From Pseudomonas fluorescens (GTDB lineage Bacteria > Pseudomonadota > Gammaproteobacteria > Pseudomonadales > Pseudomonadaceae): a stretch of 64,000 bases of DNA. Below, piece by piece: positions 40,922 through 50,569 of the stretch (positions are counted from its first letter, which is position 1; each line of letters opens with the position of its first letter). The stretch lies in assembly GCF_000802965.1 (NCBI RefSeq), contig NZ_JSAK01000018.1, positions 186,001 through 250,000 on the forward strand. The letters run 5' to 3'. The notes under the pieces were generated by a model. That model had not been told where the DNA came from and ran no database searches. It saw nothing but the letters and a program-made list of their open reading frames with translations. The translations under genes were made by a program, and so were the position numbers.

Positions 40922-43657
40922 ATGTTTGCGCCTTTGTTAAAGAAACTTTTTGGAAGCAAGAACGAGCGTGAAGTCAAACGCATGCTCAAGACGGTGCAAT
41001 TCGTCAATGCCTTCGAAGAGCAAATGGTAGCCCTTTCGGACGATCAATTGCGTGCCAAGACAGATGAGTTCAAGGCCCGCATCGCCAAAGGGGAAACCCT
41101 CGACAAGCTGCTGCCAGAAGCCTTTGCGGTCGCCCGCGAAGCCGGCAAGCGCGTCATGGGTATGCGCCACTTCGATGTCCAGCTGATCGGCGGCATGACC
41201 TTGCATGAAGGCAAGATCGCTGAAATGCGTACCGGTGAAGGCAAGACCCTGGTGGCAACACTGGGCGTTTACCTCAACGCATTGTCCGGCAAGGGCGTGC
41301 ACGTTGTGACGGTGAACGACTACCTGGCCCGTCGTGATGCTAACTGGATGCGTCCGCTCTATGAATTCCTCGGCCTGACGGTCGGTGTGGTCACGCCGTT
41401 CCAGCCGCCGGAAGAGAAGCGCGCTGCCTACGCCGCCGACATCACCTACGGCACCAACAACGAATTCGGTTTCGATTACCTGCGCGACAACATGGCGTTC
41501 AGCGTGGAAGAAAAATTCCAGCGTGAACTCAATTTTGCCGTGATCGACGAAGTGGACTCCATCCTCATCGACGAAGCCCGTACCCCACTGATCATTTCCG
41601 GTCAGGCCGAGGACAGCTCCAAGCTGTACATCGAGATCAACAAACTGATCCCGCAGCTGGAATTGCACGTCGAAGAAGTCGAAGGCGAAGTCACCAAGGC
41701 TGGCCACTACACCGTTGACGAGAAGACCCGTCAGGTCGAACTCAACGAAGCCGGTCACCAGTATGTCGAAGAAACCCTTACCCGCATCGGCCTGCTGGCT
41801 GAAGGCGAGAGCCTGTACTCGGCGCATAACCTGAGCCTGCTGACTCACGTTTATGCCGGTCTGCGTGCGCACAAGCTGTTCAACCGCAACATTGAATACA
41901 TCGTGCAGGACGGTCAGGTTGTCCTGGTCGACGAACACACCGGTCGTACCATGCCGGGCCGTCGTTTGTCCGAAGGCCTGCACCAGGCCATCGAAGCCAA
42001 GGAAAACCTCAACATCCAGGCCGAAAGCCAGACCCTGGCATCGACAACGTTCCAGAACTACTTCCGTCTGTACAACAAACTGTCCGGCATGACCGGTACG
42101 GCCGACACCGAAGCGTTCGAGTTCCATCAGATCTATGGCCTGCAGGTCATGGTCATACCACCGAACAAGCCGTTGGCCCGTAAGGACTACAACGACCTGG
42201 TGTTCCTGACTGCCGAAGAGAAGTACGCGGCAATCGTCGCCGACATCAAGGAAAGCATGGCCGCGGGCCGTCCGGTGCTGGTGGGTACTGCAACCATTGA
42301 AACCTCCGAACACATGTCCAGCTTGCTCGTGAAGGAAGGCATCGAACACAAGGTTCTTAACGCCAAGTTCCACGAAAAAGAAGCTGAAATCATCGCCCAG
42401 GCGGGTCGCCCAGGCGCACTGACCATCGCTACCAACATGGCCGGTCGTGGTACCGACATCCTGTTGGGCGGCAACTGGGAAGTGGAAGTGGCTTCGCTGG
42501 AAAACCCGACCCCTGAGCAGATTGCCCAGATCAAGGCCGACTGGCAGAAACGTCACCAGCAAGTGCTCGAGTCGGGCGGTTTGCAGGTGATCGCTTCCGA
42601 ACGTCACGAATCGCGCCGTATCGACAACCAGTTGCGTGGTCGTGCGGGTCGTCAGGGTGACGCCGGTTCCAGCCGTTTCTACCTGTCGCTGGAAGACAGC
42701 CTGATGCGTATCTTCGCCTCTGACCGGGTGAAGAACTTCATGAAAGCCCTGGGCATGCAGCCTGGCGAAGCGATCGAGCACCGCATGGTGACCAACGCCA
42801 TCGAAAAGGCTCAGCGCAAGGTTGAAGGTCGTAACTTCGATATTCGTAAGCAACTGCTCGAGTTCGACGACGTCAACAACGAACAGCGTAAAGTGATCTA
42901 TCACATGCGTAACACGTTGCTGGCTGCCGACAACATCGGTGAAACCATCGCCGATTTCCGTCAGGACGTGCTCAACGCTACCGTCAGTGCGCACATTCCA
43001 CCGCAATCGCTGCCTGAGCAGTGGGACGTGGCCGGTCTGGAAGCCGCGTTGCAGAGCGACTTCGGTGTAGCATTGCCGATCCAGCAATGGCTCGACGAAG
43101 ACGATCACCTGTACGAGGAAACCCTGCGCGAGAAGCTGATGCAGGAGCTCATCGCGGCGTACAACGAGAAAGAAGACCAGGCGGGCGCCGAAGCGCTGCG
43201 CACCTTCGAGAAACAAATCGTTCTGCGTGTGCTGGACGACCTGTGGAAAGACCATCTGTCGACCATGGATCACCTGCGTCACGGCATCCACTTGCGTGGC
43301 TACGCCCAGAAGAACCCGAAGCAGGAATACAAGCGCGAGTCGTTCACGCTGTTCTCCGAGCTGCTGGATTCGATCAAGCGCGACTCGATCCGTGTGCTGT
43401 CGCACGTTCAGGTTCGCCGCGAAGATCCGGCCGAAGAAGAGGCGCGTCTGCGTCAGGAAGCCGAGGCACTGGCGGCGCGCATGCAGTTCCTGCATGAAGA
43501 AGCCCCAGGTCTGGAGCAGCCGGAAGTGTTGGGTGAAGAGGTCGATGTGGCCCTCGCCACAGCACCGGTTCGCAACGATCAGAAGCTGGGTCGCAACGAG
43601 CTGTGCTACTGCGGTTCGGGCAAGAAATTCAAGCATTGCCACGGGCAGATCCAGTAA
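40922..43657 (+). CDS. secA: Protein translocase ATPase SecA
   Basis: 911 residues, full length. Walker A is MRTGEGKTLVATL (near residue 103). The DEAD-type Walker B is VIDEVDSILIDEARTPLIIS (near 208). Nucleotide-binding fold 2 has NMAGRGTDILLGGNWEVEVA and QLRGRAGRQGDAGSS. The C-terminal zinc-binding SecB/lipid contact motif is CYCGSGKKFKHCHG. It drives preproteins through SecYEG. The downstream argJ, GST and Nudix genes keep the order known in PAO1. Confidence 0.97.
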   Translation: MFAPLLKKLFGSKNEREVKRMLKTVQFVNAFEEQMVALSDDQLRAKTDEFKARIAKGETLDKLLPEAFAVAREAGKRVMGMRHFDVQLIGGMTLHEGKIAEMRTGEGKTLVATLGVYLNALSGKGVHVVTVNDYLARRDANWMRPLYEFLGLTVGVVTPFQPPEEKRAAYAADITYGTNNEFGFDYLRDNMAFSVEEKFQRELNFAVIDEVDSILIDEARTPLIISGQAEDSSKLYIEINKLIPQLELHVEEVEGEVTKAGHYTVDEKTRQVELNEAGHQYVEETLTRIGLLAEGESLYSAHNLSLLTHVYAGLRAHKLFNRNIEYIVQDGQVVLVDEHTGRTMPGRRLSEGLHQAIEAKENLNIQAESQTLASTTFQNYFRLYNKLSGMTGTADTEAFEFHQIYGLQVMVIPPNKPLARKDYNDLVFLTAEEKYAAIVADIKESMAAGRPVLVGTATIETSEHMSSLLVKEGIEHKVLNAKFHEKEAEIIAQAGRPGALTIATNMAGRGTDILLGGNWEVEVASLENPTPEQIAQIKADWQKRHQQVLESGGLQVIASERHESRRIDNQLRGRAGRQGDAGSSRFYLSLEDSLMRIFASDRVKNFMKALGMQPGEAIEHRMVTNAIEKAQRKVEGRNFDIRKQLLEFDDVNNEQRKVIYHMRNTLLAADNIGETIADFRQDVLNATVSAHIPPQSLPEQWDVAGLEAALQSDFGVALPIQQWLDEDDHLYEETLREKLMQELIAAYNEKEDQAGAEALRTFEKQIVLRVLDDLWKDHLSTMDHLRHGIHLRGYAQKNPKQEYKRESFTLFSELLDSIKRDSIRVLSHVQVRREDPAEEEARLRQEAEALAARMQFLHEEAPGLEQPEVLGEEVDVALATAPVRNDQKLGRNELCYCGSGKKFKHCHGQIQ

Positions 43658-43684
43658 AACCCGTTTCATACGCTGAAATACCCG

Positions 43685-43717
43685 CGCCGCGACCGGCCTA
43701 TGCCGTCGCGGCGTTTT
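43685..43717 (+). terminator. secA terminator
   Basis: The stem CGCCGCGAC / GTCGCGGCG with an 11-base loop is followed by TTTT, 28 bases after the secA stop. Confidence 0.75.
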
Positions 43718-43778
43718 GCCATTTAAACCACCGCTCTTACTGACGCGGTGCAGACATCATTGAGTAAGGAGCGCATTC

Positions 43779-44996
43779 ATGGCTGTTGGTCTTGGTCCTT
43801 TGCCAACGTTGCACCCGGTTGCCGGTTTTGAACTCGGTATTGCCTCGGCCGGTATCAAGCGCCCGGGGCGCAAGGATGTTGTGGTTATGCGTTGTGCCGA
43901 AGGCTCGACGGTGGCGGGTGTGTTCACCCTGAACGCCTTTTGCGCCGCTCCGGTGATCCTGGCCAAGCAACGTGTGCAAGGCCCGGTGCGTTACCTGCTG
44001 ACCAACACCGGCAACGCCAACGCCGGTACCGGCGAGCCAGGCCTGGCCGCCGCCGAGCGCACCTGCGCCAAACTGGCCGAGCTGACCGGTGTCGACGCCA
44101 GCCTGGTGCTGCCGTACTCCACCGGCGTGATCGGCGAGCCACTGCCGGTCGAGAAAATCGAAGGCGCACTGCAAGCCGCCCTTGATGACCTGTCGGTGAA
44201 TAACTGGGAAGCGGCCGCCACCGGCATCATGACCACCGACACTATGCCGAAAGGCGCCAGCCGCCAGTTCCAGCATGACGGCGTGACCATCACCGTGACC
44301 GGCATCAGCAAAGGCGCGGGCATGATCCGCCCGAACATGGCCACCATGCTCGGCTACATCGCCACCGACGCCAAAGTCTCCCGCGACGTCCTGCAAAACC
44401 TGATGCTGGATGGCGCCAACAAGTCGTTCAACCGCATCACCATCGACGGCGACACCTCGACCAACGACTGCTGCATGCTGATCGCCACCGGTCAGGCCGC
44501 ACTGCCGGAAATCACCGAAGCGAGCGGCGAGCTGTTCGGCAAGTTGAAGCAAGCGGTGTTCGAAGTTTGCATGGAGGTGGCCCAGGCCATCGTTCGCGAC
44601 GGCGAAGGCGCGACCAAGTTCGTCACTGTTGAAGTCAACGGTGGTGGCAATCATCAGGAATGCCTGGACGTCGGTTACACCGTGGCCCACTCGCCACTGA
44701 TCAAGACTGCGCTGTTCGCTTCCGACCCGAACTGGGGCCGCATCCTGGCCGCCGTGGGCCGTGCCGGCGTTCCAAACCTGGACGTTAGCAAGATCGACGT
44801 GTTCCTCGGCGAAGTGTGCATCGCCAGCCGTGGCGCCCGTGCCGCGACCTACACCGAAGCCCAGGGCGCGGCGGTGATGCAGCAGGAAGAGATCACCATC
44901 CGTATCGAACTGGGTCGCGGCGATTGCAGCGAAACCATCTGGACCACCGATTTGTCCCACGAGTACGTGAAGATCAACGCTGAGTACCGTACTTAA
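43779..44996 (+). CDS. argJ: Bifunctional ornithine acetyltransferase/N-acetylglutamate synthase
   Basis: 405 residues. The self-cleavage and nucleophile site is the Thr of NMATMLGYIATDAKV (near residue 189), where the precursor splits into alpha and beta chains. Other family blocks are VFTLNAFCAAPV, NTGNANAGTGEPGL, STGVIGEPLP and DPNWGRILAAVGRAG. It transfers acetyl from N-acetylornithine to glutamate, the recycling step of arginine synthesis, yielding ornithine. A GGAG site precedes the ATG. Confidence 0.96.
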   Translation: MAVGLGPLPTLHPVAGFELGIASAGIKRPGRKDVVVMRCAEGSTVAGVFTLNAFCAAPVILAKQRVQGPVRYLLTNTGNANAGTGEPGLAAAERTCAKLAELTGVDASLVLPYSTGVIGEPLPVEKIEGALQAALDDLSVNNWEAAATGIMTTDTMPKGASRQFQHDGVTITVTGISKGAGMIRPNMATMLGYIATDAKVSRDVLQNLMLDGANKSFNRITIDGDTSTNDCCMLIATGQAALPEITEASGELFGKLKQAVFEVCMEVAQAIVRDGEGATKFVTVEVNGGGNHQECLDVGYTVAHSPLIKTALFASDPNWGRILAAVGRAGVPNLDVSKIDVFLGEVCIASRGARAATYTEAQGAAVMQQEEITIRIELGRGDCSETIWTTDLSHEYVKINAEYRT

Positions 44997-45011
44997 GATC
45001 GAGTCGACCCC

Positions 45012-45100
45012 ATCGCGGGCAAGCCCGCTCCCACAGGTTCGGTGGCGCACACAAATATTGTGTTCAACATTGTCACTGTGGGAGCGGGCTTGCCCGCGAT
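45012..45100. repeat. REP palindrome pair
   Basis: ATCGCGGGCAAGCCCGCTCC and its complement GGAGCGGGCTTGCCCGCGAT are separated by about 40 bases, between argJ and the GST gene. Confidence 0.88.
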
Positions 45101-45156
45101 GACGGATACCCAGACGCAAAAATTTGGCCTGTCCACCTCATCAAAAGGTCCCGAAC

Positions 45157-45789
45157 ATGAGCCTTCATCTGATCATCGGCGACAAACTGCATTCCTCCTG
45201 GTCCCTGCGTGGCGCCCTGGCCCTTGATCTGGCCGGTGCTTCCTACACCGAAGAGCTGATCAAGCTCAACCAGCCAGACACCCGCGAACGTCTGCTCAAG
45301 CACTCGCCGACCGCCAAAGTCCCGCTGCTGAAAACCGAGCACGGCACCATCGCCGATTCTCTGGCAATTGCCGAGTACCTGGCAGAACAGTTCCCGGACG
45401 CAGCCCTCTGGCCCAAAGACGTTAGCGCCCGTGCCCAGGCCCGTTCGGCGTGCGCGCAGATGCACAGCGGATTCTTCGCCATGCGCGGCAATATGCCGTT
45501 CGACCTGAGCCGCGATGCACCGCTGTCACCGGTTCCCGCTGATGTACAAGCGGACGTTGAGCGCATGCTGGCTTTGTGGGCCGAGTGTCGCGCCGCCGCG
45601 ACCGAAAGTGGCCCGTACCTGTTTGGCCGTATATCCCTGGCCGATGCGTTCTTTGCCCCGATTGCCGTGCGCTTGCGCACCTATCAGGTGAAACTGCCCG
45701 CGGCTGACGAAGCCTATGTTGAAACCGTCTACCAATGGCCGGCGTTCAAGGCCTGGCAGAAGGCCGGACTGGAGGAAATCGAGCGGTGA
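45157..45789 (+). CDS. Glutathione S-transferase family protein
   Basis: 210 residues from the ATG at 45157 with an AAGG site. A thioredoxin-like N-terminal domain begins LHLIIGDKLHSSWSLRGALA (the SSWSLR serine is the candidate catalytic residue). The glutathione contact is HSPTAKVPLLKTEHGTIADS. An all-helical C-terminal domain follows. The position after argJ matches PAO1. Substrate unknown. Its TGA overlaps the GTG of the next gene. Confidence 0.88.
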   Translation: MSLHLIIGDKLHSSWSLRGALALDLAGASYTEELIKLNQPDTRERLLKHSPTAKVPLLKTEHGTIADSLAIAEYLAEQFPDAALWPKDVSARAQARSACAQMHSGFFAMRGNMPFDLSRDAPLSPVPADVQADVERMLALWAECRAAATESGPYLFGRISLADAFFAPIAVRLRTYQVKLPAADEAYVETVYQWPAFKAWQKAGLEEIER

Positions 45790-46736
45790 AACGAGTTCAC
45801 GTAGCCGCCGCCGTTATCCGTGATAACAGCGGCAAGATCCTCATCGCACGGCGTGCCGACACTCAGCACCAGGGCGGTCTTTGGGAATTTCCCGGTGGCA
45901 AGGTCGAGGCCGATGAGTCGGTCGAGGCCGCACTCTCCCGCGAGTTGCACGAAGAGCTTGGCATCGTGGTCAGCGCGGCGCGCCCATTGATCAAGGTCCG
46001 CCACGATTACCCGGACAAGCAGGTGTTGCTGGATGTCTGGGAAGTCTCGGCGTTTACTGGCGAGCCGCACGGCGCCGAAGGTCAACCACTGGCGTGGGTG
46101 ACGGCGCGTGAGTTGTCGAGCTACGAATTTCCCGAGGCCAACCGGCCGATCGTCGCTGCCGCGCGGCTACCCGAGCAGTACCTGATCACCCCGGAAGACC
46201 TGGAAACCCCGGCGTTGCTGCGGGGCATTCAGAAAGCCATCGCGGGCGGGATCAAACTGATCCAGCTGCGCGCACCCAATGGTTACGATCCGAAGTACCG
46301 TGATCTGGCGGTGGATGCCGTGGGGCTGTGTGCCGGCAAGGCGCAGTTGATGATCAAGGGGCCTTTCGAGTGGTTGGGGGATTTCCCGTCCGCCGGTTGG
46401 CACATCACCTCTGCGCAGTTGCGCAAGTACGCCGCTGCCGGTCGGCCGTTGCCGGCATCGCGCTGGTTGGCGGCGTCATGCCATAACGCTGAAGAGCTGG
46501 CATTGGCTGAAGAGATGGGTGTCGACTTCGTGACCTTGTCGCCGGTGCAGCCGACGTTGACTCATCCAGGGGCGCAACCGCTGGGTTGGGAGCAGGCTTC
46601 GAGCTTGATCGAGGGATTTAGCAGACCTGTATTCCTGCTCGGTGGTGTGGGGCCGGCGGAAGTTCAGAAGGCCTGGGAAGCGGGTGCCCAGGGTGTCGCA
46701 GGGATTCGGGCGTTTTGGCCTGATCCGTTGGTGTAG
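45786..46736 (+). CDS. Nudix hydrolase fused to ThiE/TenI-like domain
   Basis: 316 residues from a GTG overlapping the GST stop by four bases. The N-terminal MutT-type Nudix domain (about 1-130) has the full box GGKVEADESVEAALSRELHE followed by ELGI. The C-terminal domain (about 145-310) has the thiamine phosphate synthase-like barrel pattern IAGGIKLIQLRAPN, DFVTLSPVQPTLTHPG and PVFLLGGVGPAEVQKAWEAG. The Nudix half probably cleans oxidised nucleotides such as 8-oxo-dGTP. The barrel half is not a proven ThiE. A known fusion in pseudomonads. Confidence 0.9.
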   Translation: MKRVHVAAAVIRDNSGKILIARRADTQHQGGLWEFPGGKVEADESVEAALSRELHEELGIVVSAARPLIKVRHDYPDKQVLLDVWEVSAFTGEPHGAEGQPLAWVTARELSSYEFPEANRPIVAAARLPEQYLITPEDLETPALLRGIQKAIAGGIKLIQLRAPNGYDPKYRDLAVDAVGLCAGKAQLMIKGPFEWLGDFPSAGWHITSAQLRKYAAAGRPLPASRWLAASCHNAEELALAEEMGVDFVTLSPVQPTLTHPGAQPLGWEQASSLIEGFSRPVFLLGGVGPAEVQKAWEAGAQGVAGIRAFWPDPLV

Positions 46737-46748
46737 CCATTGGCCTCA

Positions 46749-46830
46749 TCGCGAGCAGGCTCACTCCTACAGTTGACCGAGTCGTTTCAGTAAAAAACGC
46801 AATCAACTGTAGGAGCGAGCCTGCTCGCGA
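46749..46830. repeat. REP palindrome pair
   Basis: TCGCGAGCAGGCTCACTCCT and AGGAGCGAGCCTGCTCGCGA are inverted around a short spacer with AGTTGA/TCAACT inner arms, between convergent genes. Confidence 0.88.
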
Positions 46831-46851
46831 AGGCGGCCTGACGGGCGCCGG

Positions 46852-47433
46852 CTAAACCTCAGGCTTCGCCGCCGCCTGCCAAAGAATCTCTGCGATCCCC
46901 TGGCGCCTGGCAATCACCCGCGCCACTACAAACAGCAAATCCGACAAGCGATTGATGTACGCCAAACCCACCCCGGCCAAGGGCTCGACGGCATTCAAAT
47001 GCTGAGACCGGCGCTCGGCACTGCGGGCCAGGCTGCGGCAGACGTGTGCCTGGGCAATCAACATCGAACCACCCGGCAGAATGAAGTTCTCTAGCGGCCC
47101 CAGCTCCTCATTCCATACATCAATCGCCGCTTCCAGGCGTTCGATTTCCGCCACGTTCAACGCCTGATACTCCGGCATCGCCAGTTCACCACCGAGGTCG
47201 AACAAGCGATGCTGACAGGGTGCCAGCACCTCGATTACTTCCTGCAACTCCGGATATTCGGCGCTCCCCGCCGTCAGCCCGGCCAACAACACGCCTACTT
47301 GGCTGTTGAGCGTATCGACTTCACCAATGGCTTCGATCCGCGGGTGGTCCTTGGGCACACGACGGCCGTCGCCTAAGCCGGTTTCGCCTTTGTCGCCGGT
47401 GCGGGTGTAAATTTTCGACAAGCGAAAGCCCAT
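46852..47433 (-). CDS. Cob(I)alamin adenosyltransferase, PduO type
   Basis: 193 residues from the ATG at 47433. ATP-binding N-terminus YTRTGDKGETGLGDGRRVPK; conserved helices with IEAIGEVDTLNSQVG and SLARSAERRS; C-terminal LSDLLFVVARVIARRQG. It adenosylates cob(I)alamin to make coenzyme B12. Two bases separate it from the upstream sensor kinase gene, so the two are likely co-transcribed. Confidence 0.92.
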   Translation of the reverse strand: MGFRLSKIYTRTGDKGETGLGDGRRVPKDHPRIEAIGEVDTLNSQVGVLLAGLTAGSAEYPELQEVIEVLAPCQHRLFDLGGELAMPEYQALNVAEIERLEAAIDVWNEELGPLENFILPGGSMLIAQAHVCRSLARSAERRSQHLNAVEPLAGVGLAYINRLSDLLFVVARVIARRQGIAEILWQAAAKPEV

Positions 47434-47435
47434 GG

Positions 47436-49472
47436 TTACCTCGATAGCTGATTGAATTCTTGAGAGACGAGCTGAGTGCCCGCCAAGGGCAGGCGCAAGG
47501 TGAAGCAAGTGCCTTGGCCCAGGGTCGATTGCACTTCCATCTGGCCCTTGTGGTTATTGGTGATGATGAAGTACGAGACTGACAAGCCCAGACCGGTGCC
47601 CTGGCCAATTTCCTTGGTGGTGAAAAACGGTTCGAACGTGCGTTTGCGCACGCTTTCGCTCATGCCGATGCCGTTGTCTTCGACCTGGATTTCCGCCCAT
47701 GGTGGATTGAGTCGGGTGCGCAGGATGATCCGCCCCGGTTCGCTGTCGTCTTCACGCTGGTGAATGGCTTGCGCAGCGTTTTTCAACAGATTGAGCAGCA
47801 CTTGTTCCAATTCGTTGGCGGTGCCGGGCACCGGGCCGAGCGCAGGATCGAACTGACGGATGATCGCCTGCCCCTTGAAGTCGAAACCGATGGCCAGGTC
47901 GAAGTCGTTGCCGGCGATTTCCACCGCTTGATCGATCAGCGCCGGCAGGTCGCAAGGGGCCATTTGCCGGGTGCTGCGGCGGCTGAAGCTGAGCATGTGG
48001 GTCACAATTTTCGCCGCCCGCGCACCGGCCTGCTGGATGCCGTCGAGTAACTGCGGGACTTCCCGTGCTTGCAAATAATTATTGACCGTCGCCAGCTCGA
48101 TGCCGATTTGCTCGGCTTGCTCAAGGTTCTTCGGCAGTTCCGGAGACAGGCGTCGGCGAATGTTCTGCACGTTGTGCAGGATCGCGCCCAGCGGGTTGTT
48201 GATCTCGTGGGCCATGCCGGCGGCGAGGCCGCCGACGGACAGCATTTTCTCCGACTGCACCATCATTTCTTCCAGGGACAGGCGCTGGGTGATGTCGTCG
48301 ATCCGGATCACCACGCCGCGTCCGGCGCCGCCCATCAGCGGGTAGAAAGTCAGGGCGTAGTGTTTGGGTTCATCGTCCTTGATCCAGGTCACGCGCTCGA
48401 TCTTGGCCACTGTATGTTGTTCAACGGTCTGCTTGAGTTGCGGCAGAAACGGCTTGAGCGGTTCGAAGGCGAGGAAGATCGGCTGGTTGAGGGCTTCGTC
48501 CAGGCGTGTTCCGGAGAGGGCGCTGGCTTCCTGATTCCACTGCGTCACGTAGAGCTGCTCGTCGAGGGCAATCAGCGCCGAGGGCATGGAGTCGATGATG
48601 CTGTTGAGATAATTCTGAAACCCGGTGAGCTTCTTCTCGATCTTGCTGCGCACCTGGACTTCGAGTTCCAGTTTGCGATTGGTGTGCCGGGTTTCTTCGG
48701 CCAGGCCTTGGGCCTGGTCATACGCAGCCTGGGAGTCGTCCCGTGCCCGTTTCAGTTGCTGCTCCCGCGCTTCGATGCGCGAAAGCATGGTGTTGAACGC
48801 TTCGGCGAGGCTGCCGATTTCGTCGTGGTTGCCCCGGGAGGCGCGCAGGGCGTAGTTCTCTTCGCGGGTCACCTGCCGGGACAACTCTTCGAGTTGATGG
48901 ATCGGCCGGGTGATCAGGCGTTTGATCTGCCGGGCGATGATCAGCCACAGCAGCACACTGAATATCAGGATGCCGAGGCTGGCGGTCAATGTCCCGGTAT
49001 AGAACGCCATTGGCAGTTCGCTGCTGGCCACCAGGAGTAGATGGCCCGGCGCGGTGCCGGGGCGGGGCAGGGTGATCACTTGATTGCTGCGAAATTCGGT
49101 GGCTTGCCAGGATTCGATATGCCGATAACGCGACGGCAGGTTCAGATGATCACCGTGTTGCAACTGCGCCAGGCGCTCGCCCTTGCCGTCATACAGCGCG
49201 GCTGCGCGCAGGGGGGAATAGCTGTTGAGTTCATCAAGCAAGCGTTGCGCGCTTTGCGGTGACTCCAGCGCCTGGTCCACCAGGCTCGGATTGGATACCA
49301 GTCGGCCAATGGTCTGGAGTGCCTGGGGCGCCATGCTTTCCTGGGAGATGTAATACGCGGCGCTGATAAAGGTCAGGTTGGCGACCAGCAAAACCGTGGT
49401 CAACAGCACCAACAGGGCGGCCAGGAGTTTCTGGCCGACAGGAAGGTTTTCAAGGCGCTGGCGCAATGGCAT
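47436..49472 (-). CDS. Membrane sensor histidine kinase with PAS domain
   Basis: 678 residues. TM1 (LLAALLVLLTTVLLVANLTF), a periplasmic domain of ~130 residues, TM2 near 160-182, HAMP (about 180-235), a coiled coil, PAS (about 285-390; VRSKIEKKLTGFQNYLNSII begins it), dimerisation helix with the phosphoacceptor His in GGLAAGMAHEINNPLGAILH, and HATPase with DNGIGMSE and GTGLGLSVSYF. No response regulator adjoins it in this window. Homologues sit near panE and yajQ in PAO1. Signal unknown. Confidence 0.92.
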   Translation of the reverse strand: MPLRQRLENLPVGQKLLAALLVLLTTVLLVANLTFISAAYYISQESMAPQALQTIGRLVSNPSLVDQALESPQSAQRLLDELNSYSPLRAAALYDGKGERLAQLQHGDHLNLPSRYRHIESWQATEFRSNQVITLPRPGTAPGHLLLVASSELPMAFYTGTLTASLGILIFSVLLWLIIARQIKRLITRPIHQLEELSRQVTREENYALRASRGNHDEIGSLAEAFNTMLSRIEAREQQLKRARDDSQAAYDQAQGLAEETRHTNRKLELEVQVRSKIEKKLTGFQNYLNSIIDSMPSALIALDEQLYVTQWNQEASALSGTRLDEALNQPIFLAFEPLKPFLPQLKQTVEQHTVAKIERVTWIKDDEPKHYALTFYPLMGGAGRGVVIRIDDITQRLSLEEMMVQSEKMLSVGGLAAGMAHEINNPLGAILHNVQNIRRRLSPELPKNLEQAEQIGIELATVNNYLQAREVPQLLDGIQQAGARAAKIVTHMLSFSRRSTRQMAPCDLPALIDQAVEIAGNDFDLAIGFDFKGQAIIRQFDPALGPVPGTANELEQVLLNLLKNAAQAIHQREDDSEPGRIILRTRLNPPWAEIQVEDNGIGMSESVRKRTFEPFFTTKEIGQGTGLGLSVSYFIITNNHKGQMEVQSTLGQGTCFTLRLPLAGTQLVSQEFNQLSR

Positions 49473-49517
49473 CGGGTAATTCGCTGCGAAGGAACAAGTG
49501 GGCAGCGTAGCCGCTGC

Positions 49518-50435
49518 TCAGTCGCTGGGCAATCCAAGGCTTTGCAGGCGGGTGATCAGTCGTTGCTGCAATTGATTGAGGTGCGGCAGGTTAAGTTGAT
49601 GCCGCGAGGCGACTTTACAGGCATGGCCCAGCAGGTAACTGATTTCGGTTCGGCGCTGGTTGCTGACGTCCTGGTACATCGATGAGTAGTTGGCAGCGGT
49701 GGCGTGGATTACCCGTTCGACTTCTTGTTGCAGGTTTTCCGCCGCCGCGGGTTGGCCGCAACGTTCAAGCAACTCGCTTAGTTCGCCGCACAGGGTGGCG
49801 ACTTCGCAGTGATGGTCTTGCAATCCGCCATTGCGGCAATCGTGCAGGACGGTCAGCGGATTGATCGCGCAGTTGAGCGCCAATTTGCGCCACAACCGGG
49901 TCAGAATCTCGGTGCTCCACTCGTGGGGGATTCCCGCTGCGTTCAAGTCATCCAGCCAGATCGGCGCCACGGGATGGCCGGCATCGCCGAGCCAGGTGAA
50001 GCCGTGACCGGCGAACACCACACGCCAGTCGCCGTCGCGGAATGCTCCTTCGGTGCTCGATGCGTAGATGCAGCGCGCCTGCGGTACTTGCGCCGCCACG
50101 GCGTCCTGGCTGCCCAAACCGTTCTGCAACAGGATCAGCTCAGCGCCCGGAGCCAGGCGCGGTGCCAGTTGAGCCACGGCTTTTTCGGCGTCATAGGCCT
50201 TGCAGGCGACCAATAGTCGATTGATCGGCTCTGCGCCGTCGGGCGTTTCGGCAGGCACCGGGTAGCACCTGGCTTCCCCATGCTCGACCAGCGTCAGTCC
50301 GTCTGTCGCCTCATAAGCCTGCAATCGGGCAGCATTGCGCACGATCAGCCGCACCGGCACTCCGGCCCGCGCCAGACGAGTCGCCCACAACGTACCGAGA
50401 CTGCCAGCGCCCAGAACATGCCAGGTGGTGGACAT
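49518..50435 (-). CDS. panE: 2-dehydropantoate 2-reductase (PanE/ApbA family)
   Basis: 305 residues. N-terminal Rossmann fold VLGAGSLGTLWATRLARAGV (NADPH site); LLVACKAYDAEKAV; the catalytic Lys/Asn region LTRLWRKLALNCAINPLTVL (near 175). The C-terminal helical domain contains EISYLLGHACKVASRHQLNL. It reduces ketopantoate to pantoate for CoA synthesis; some paralogues act on other 2-oxo acids, so PanE is likely but not certain. Divergent from yajQ. Confidence 0.87.
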   Translation of the reverse strand: MSTTWHVLGAGSLGTLWATRLARAGVPVRLIVRNAARLQAYEATDGLTLVEHGEARCYPVPAETPDGAEPINRLLVACKAYDAEKAVAQLAPRLAPGAELILLQNGLGSQDAVAAQVPQARCIYASSTEGAFRDGDWRVVFAGHGFTWLGDAGHPVAPIWLDDLNAAGIPHEWSTEILTRLWRKLALNCAINPLTVLHDCRNGGLQDHHCEVATLCGELSELLERCGQPAAAENLQQEVERVIHATAANYSSMYQDVSNQRRTEISYLLGHACKVASRHQLNLPHLNQLQQRLITRLQSLGLPSD

Positions 50436-50498
50436 CAGCTTTTTGCTCTGTTTAACGCGCGCATGGAAGGCTCGCAGTGAATGATGGGAAAGACCCGT

Positions 50499-50504
50499 TA
50501 TAAT
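50499..50504 (+). promoter_or_regulatory. Probable -10 box of yajQ
   Basis: TATAAT, perfect consensus, 65 bases before the yajQ ATG. The -35 region is weak. Confidence 0.6.
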
Positions 50505-50569
50505 CAGCGCGGATTTTTACCGCAAGCCAGGCGTGCTCCATTGGTGCGCCTTTTATTTGGAGAGATTAC

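Noticed and set aside
40937..43669. 910-codon open frame antisense to secA
   Set aside because: Shadow of a GC-rich gene with biased third positions; the sense frame is unmistakably SecA and the antisense protein has no domain.
43737..45119. Long antisense frame over argJ (460 codons), and similar frames over ruvB (61282-62703) and the OprD-family porin (52531-53859)
   Set aside because: All lie opposite well-recognised genes and show no ribosome site or family pattern.
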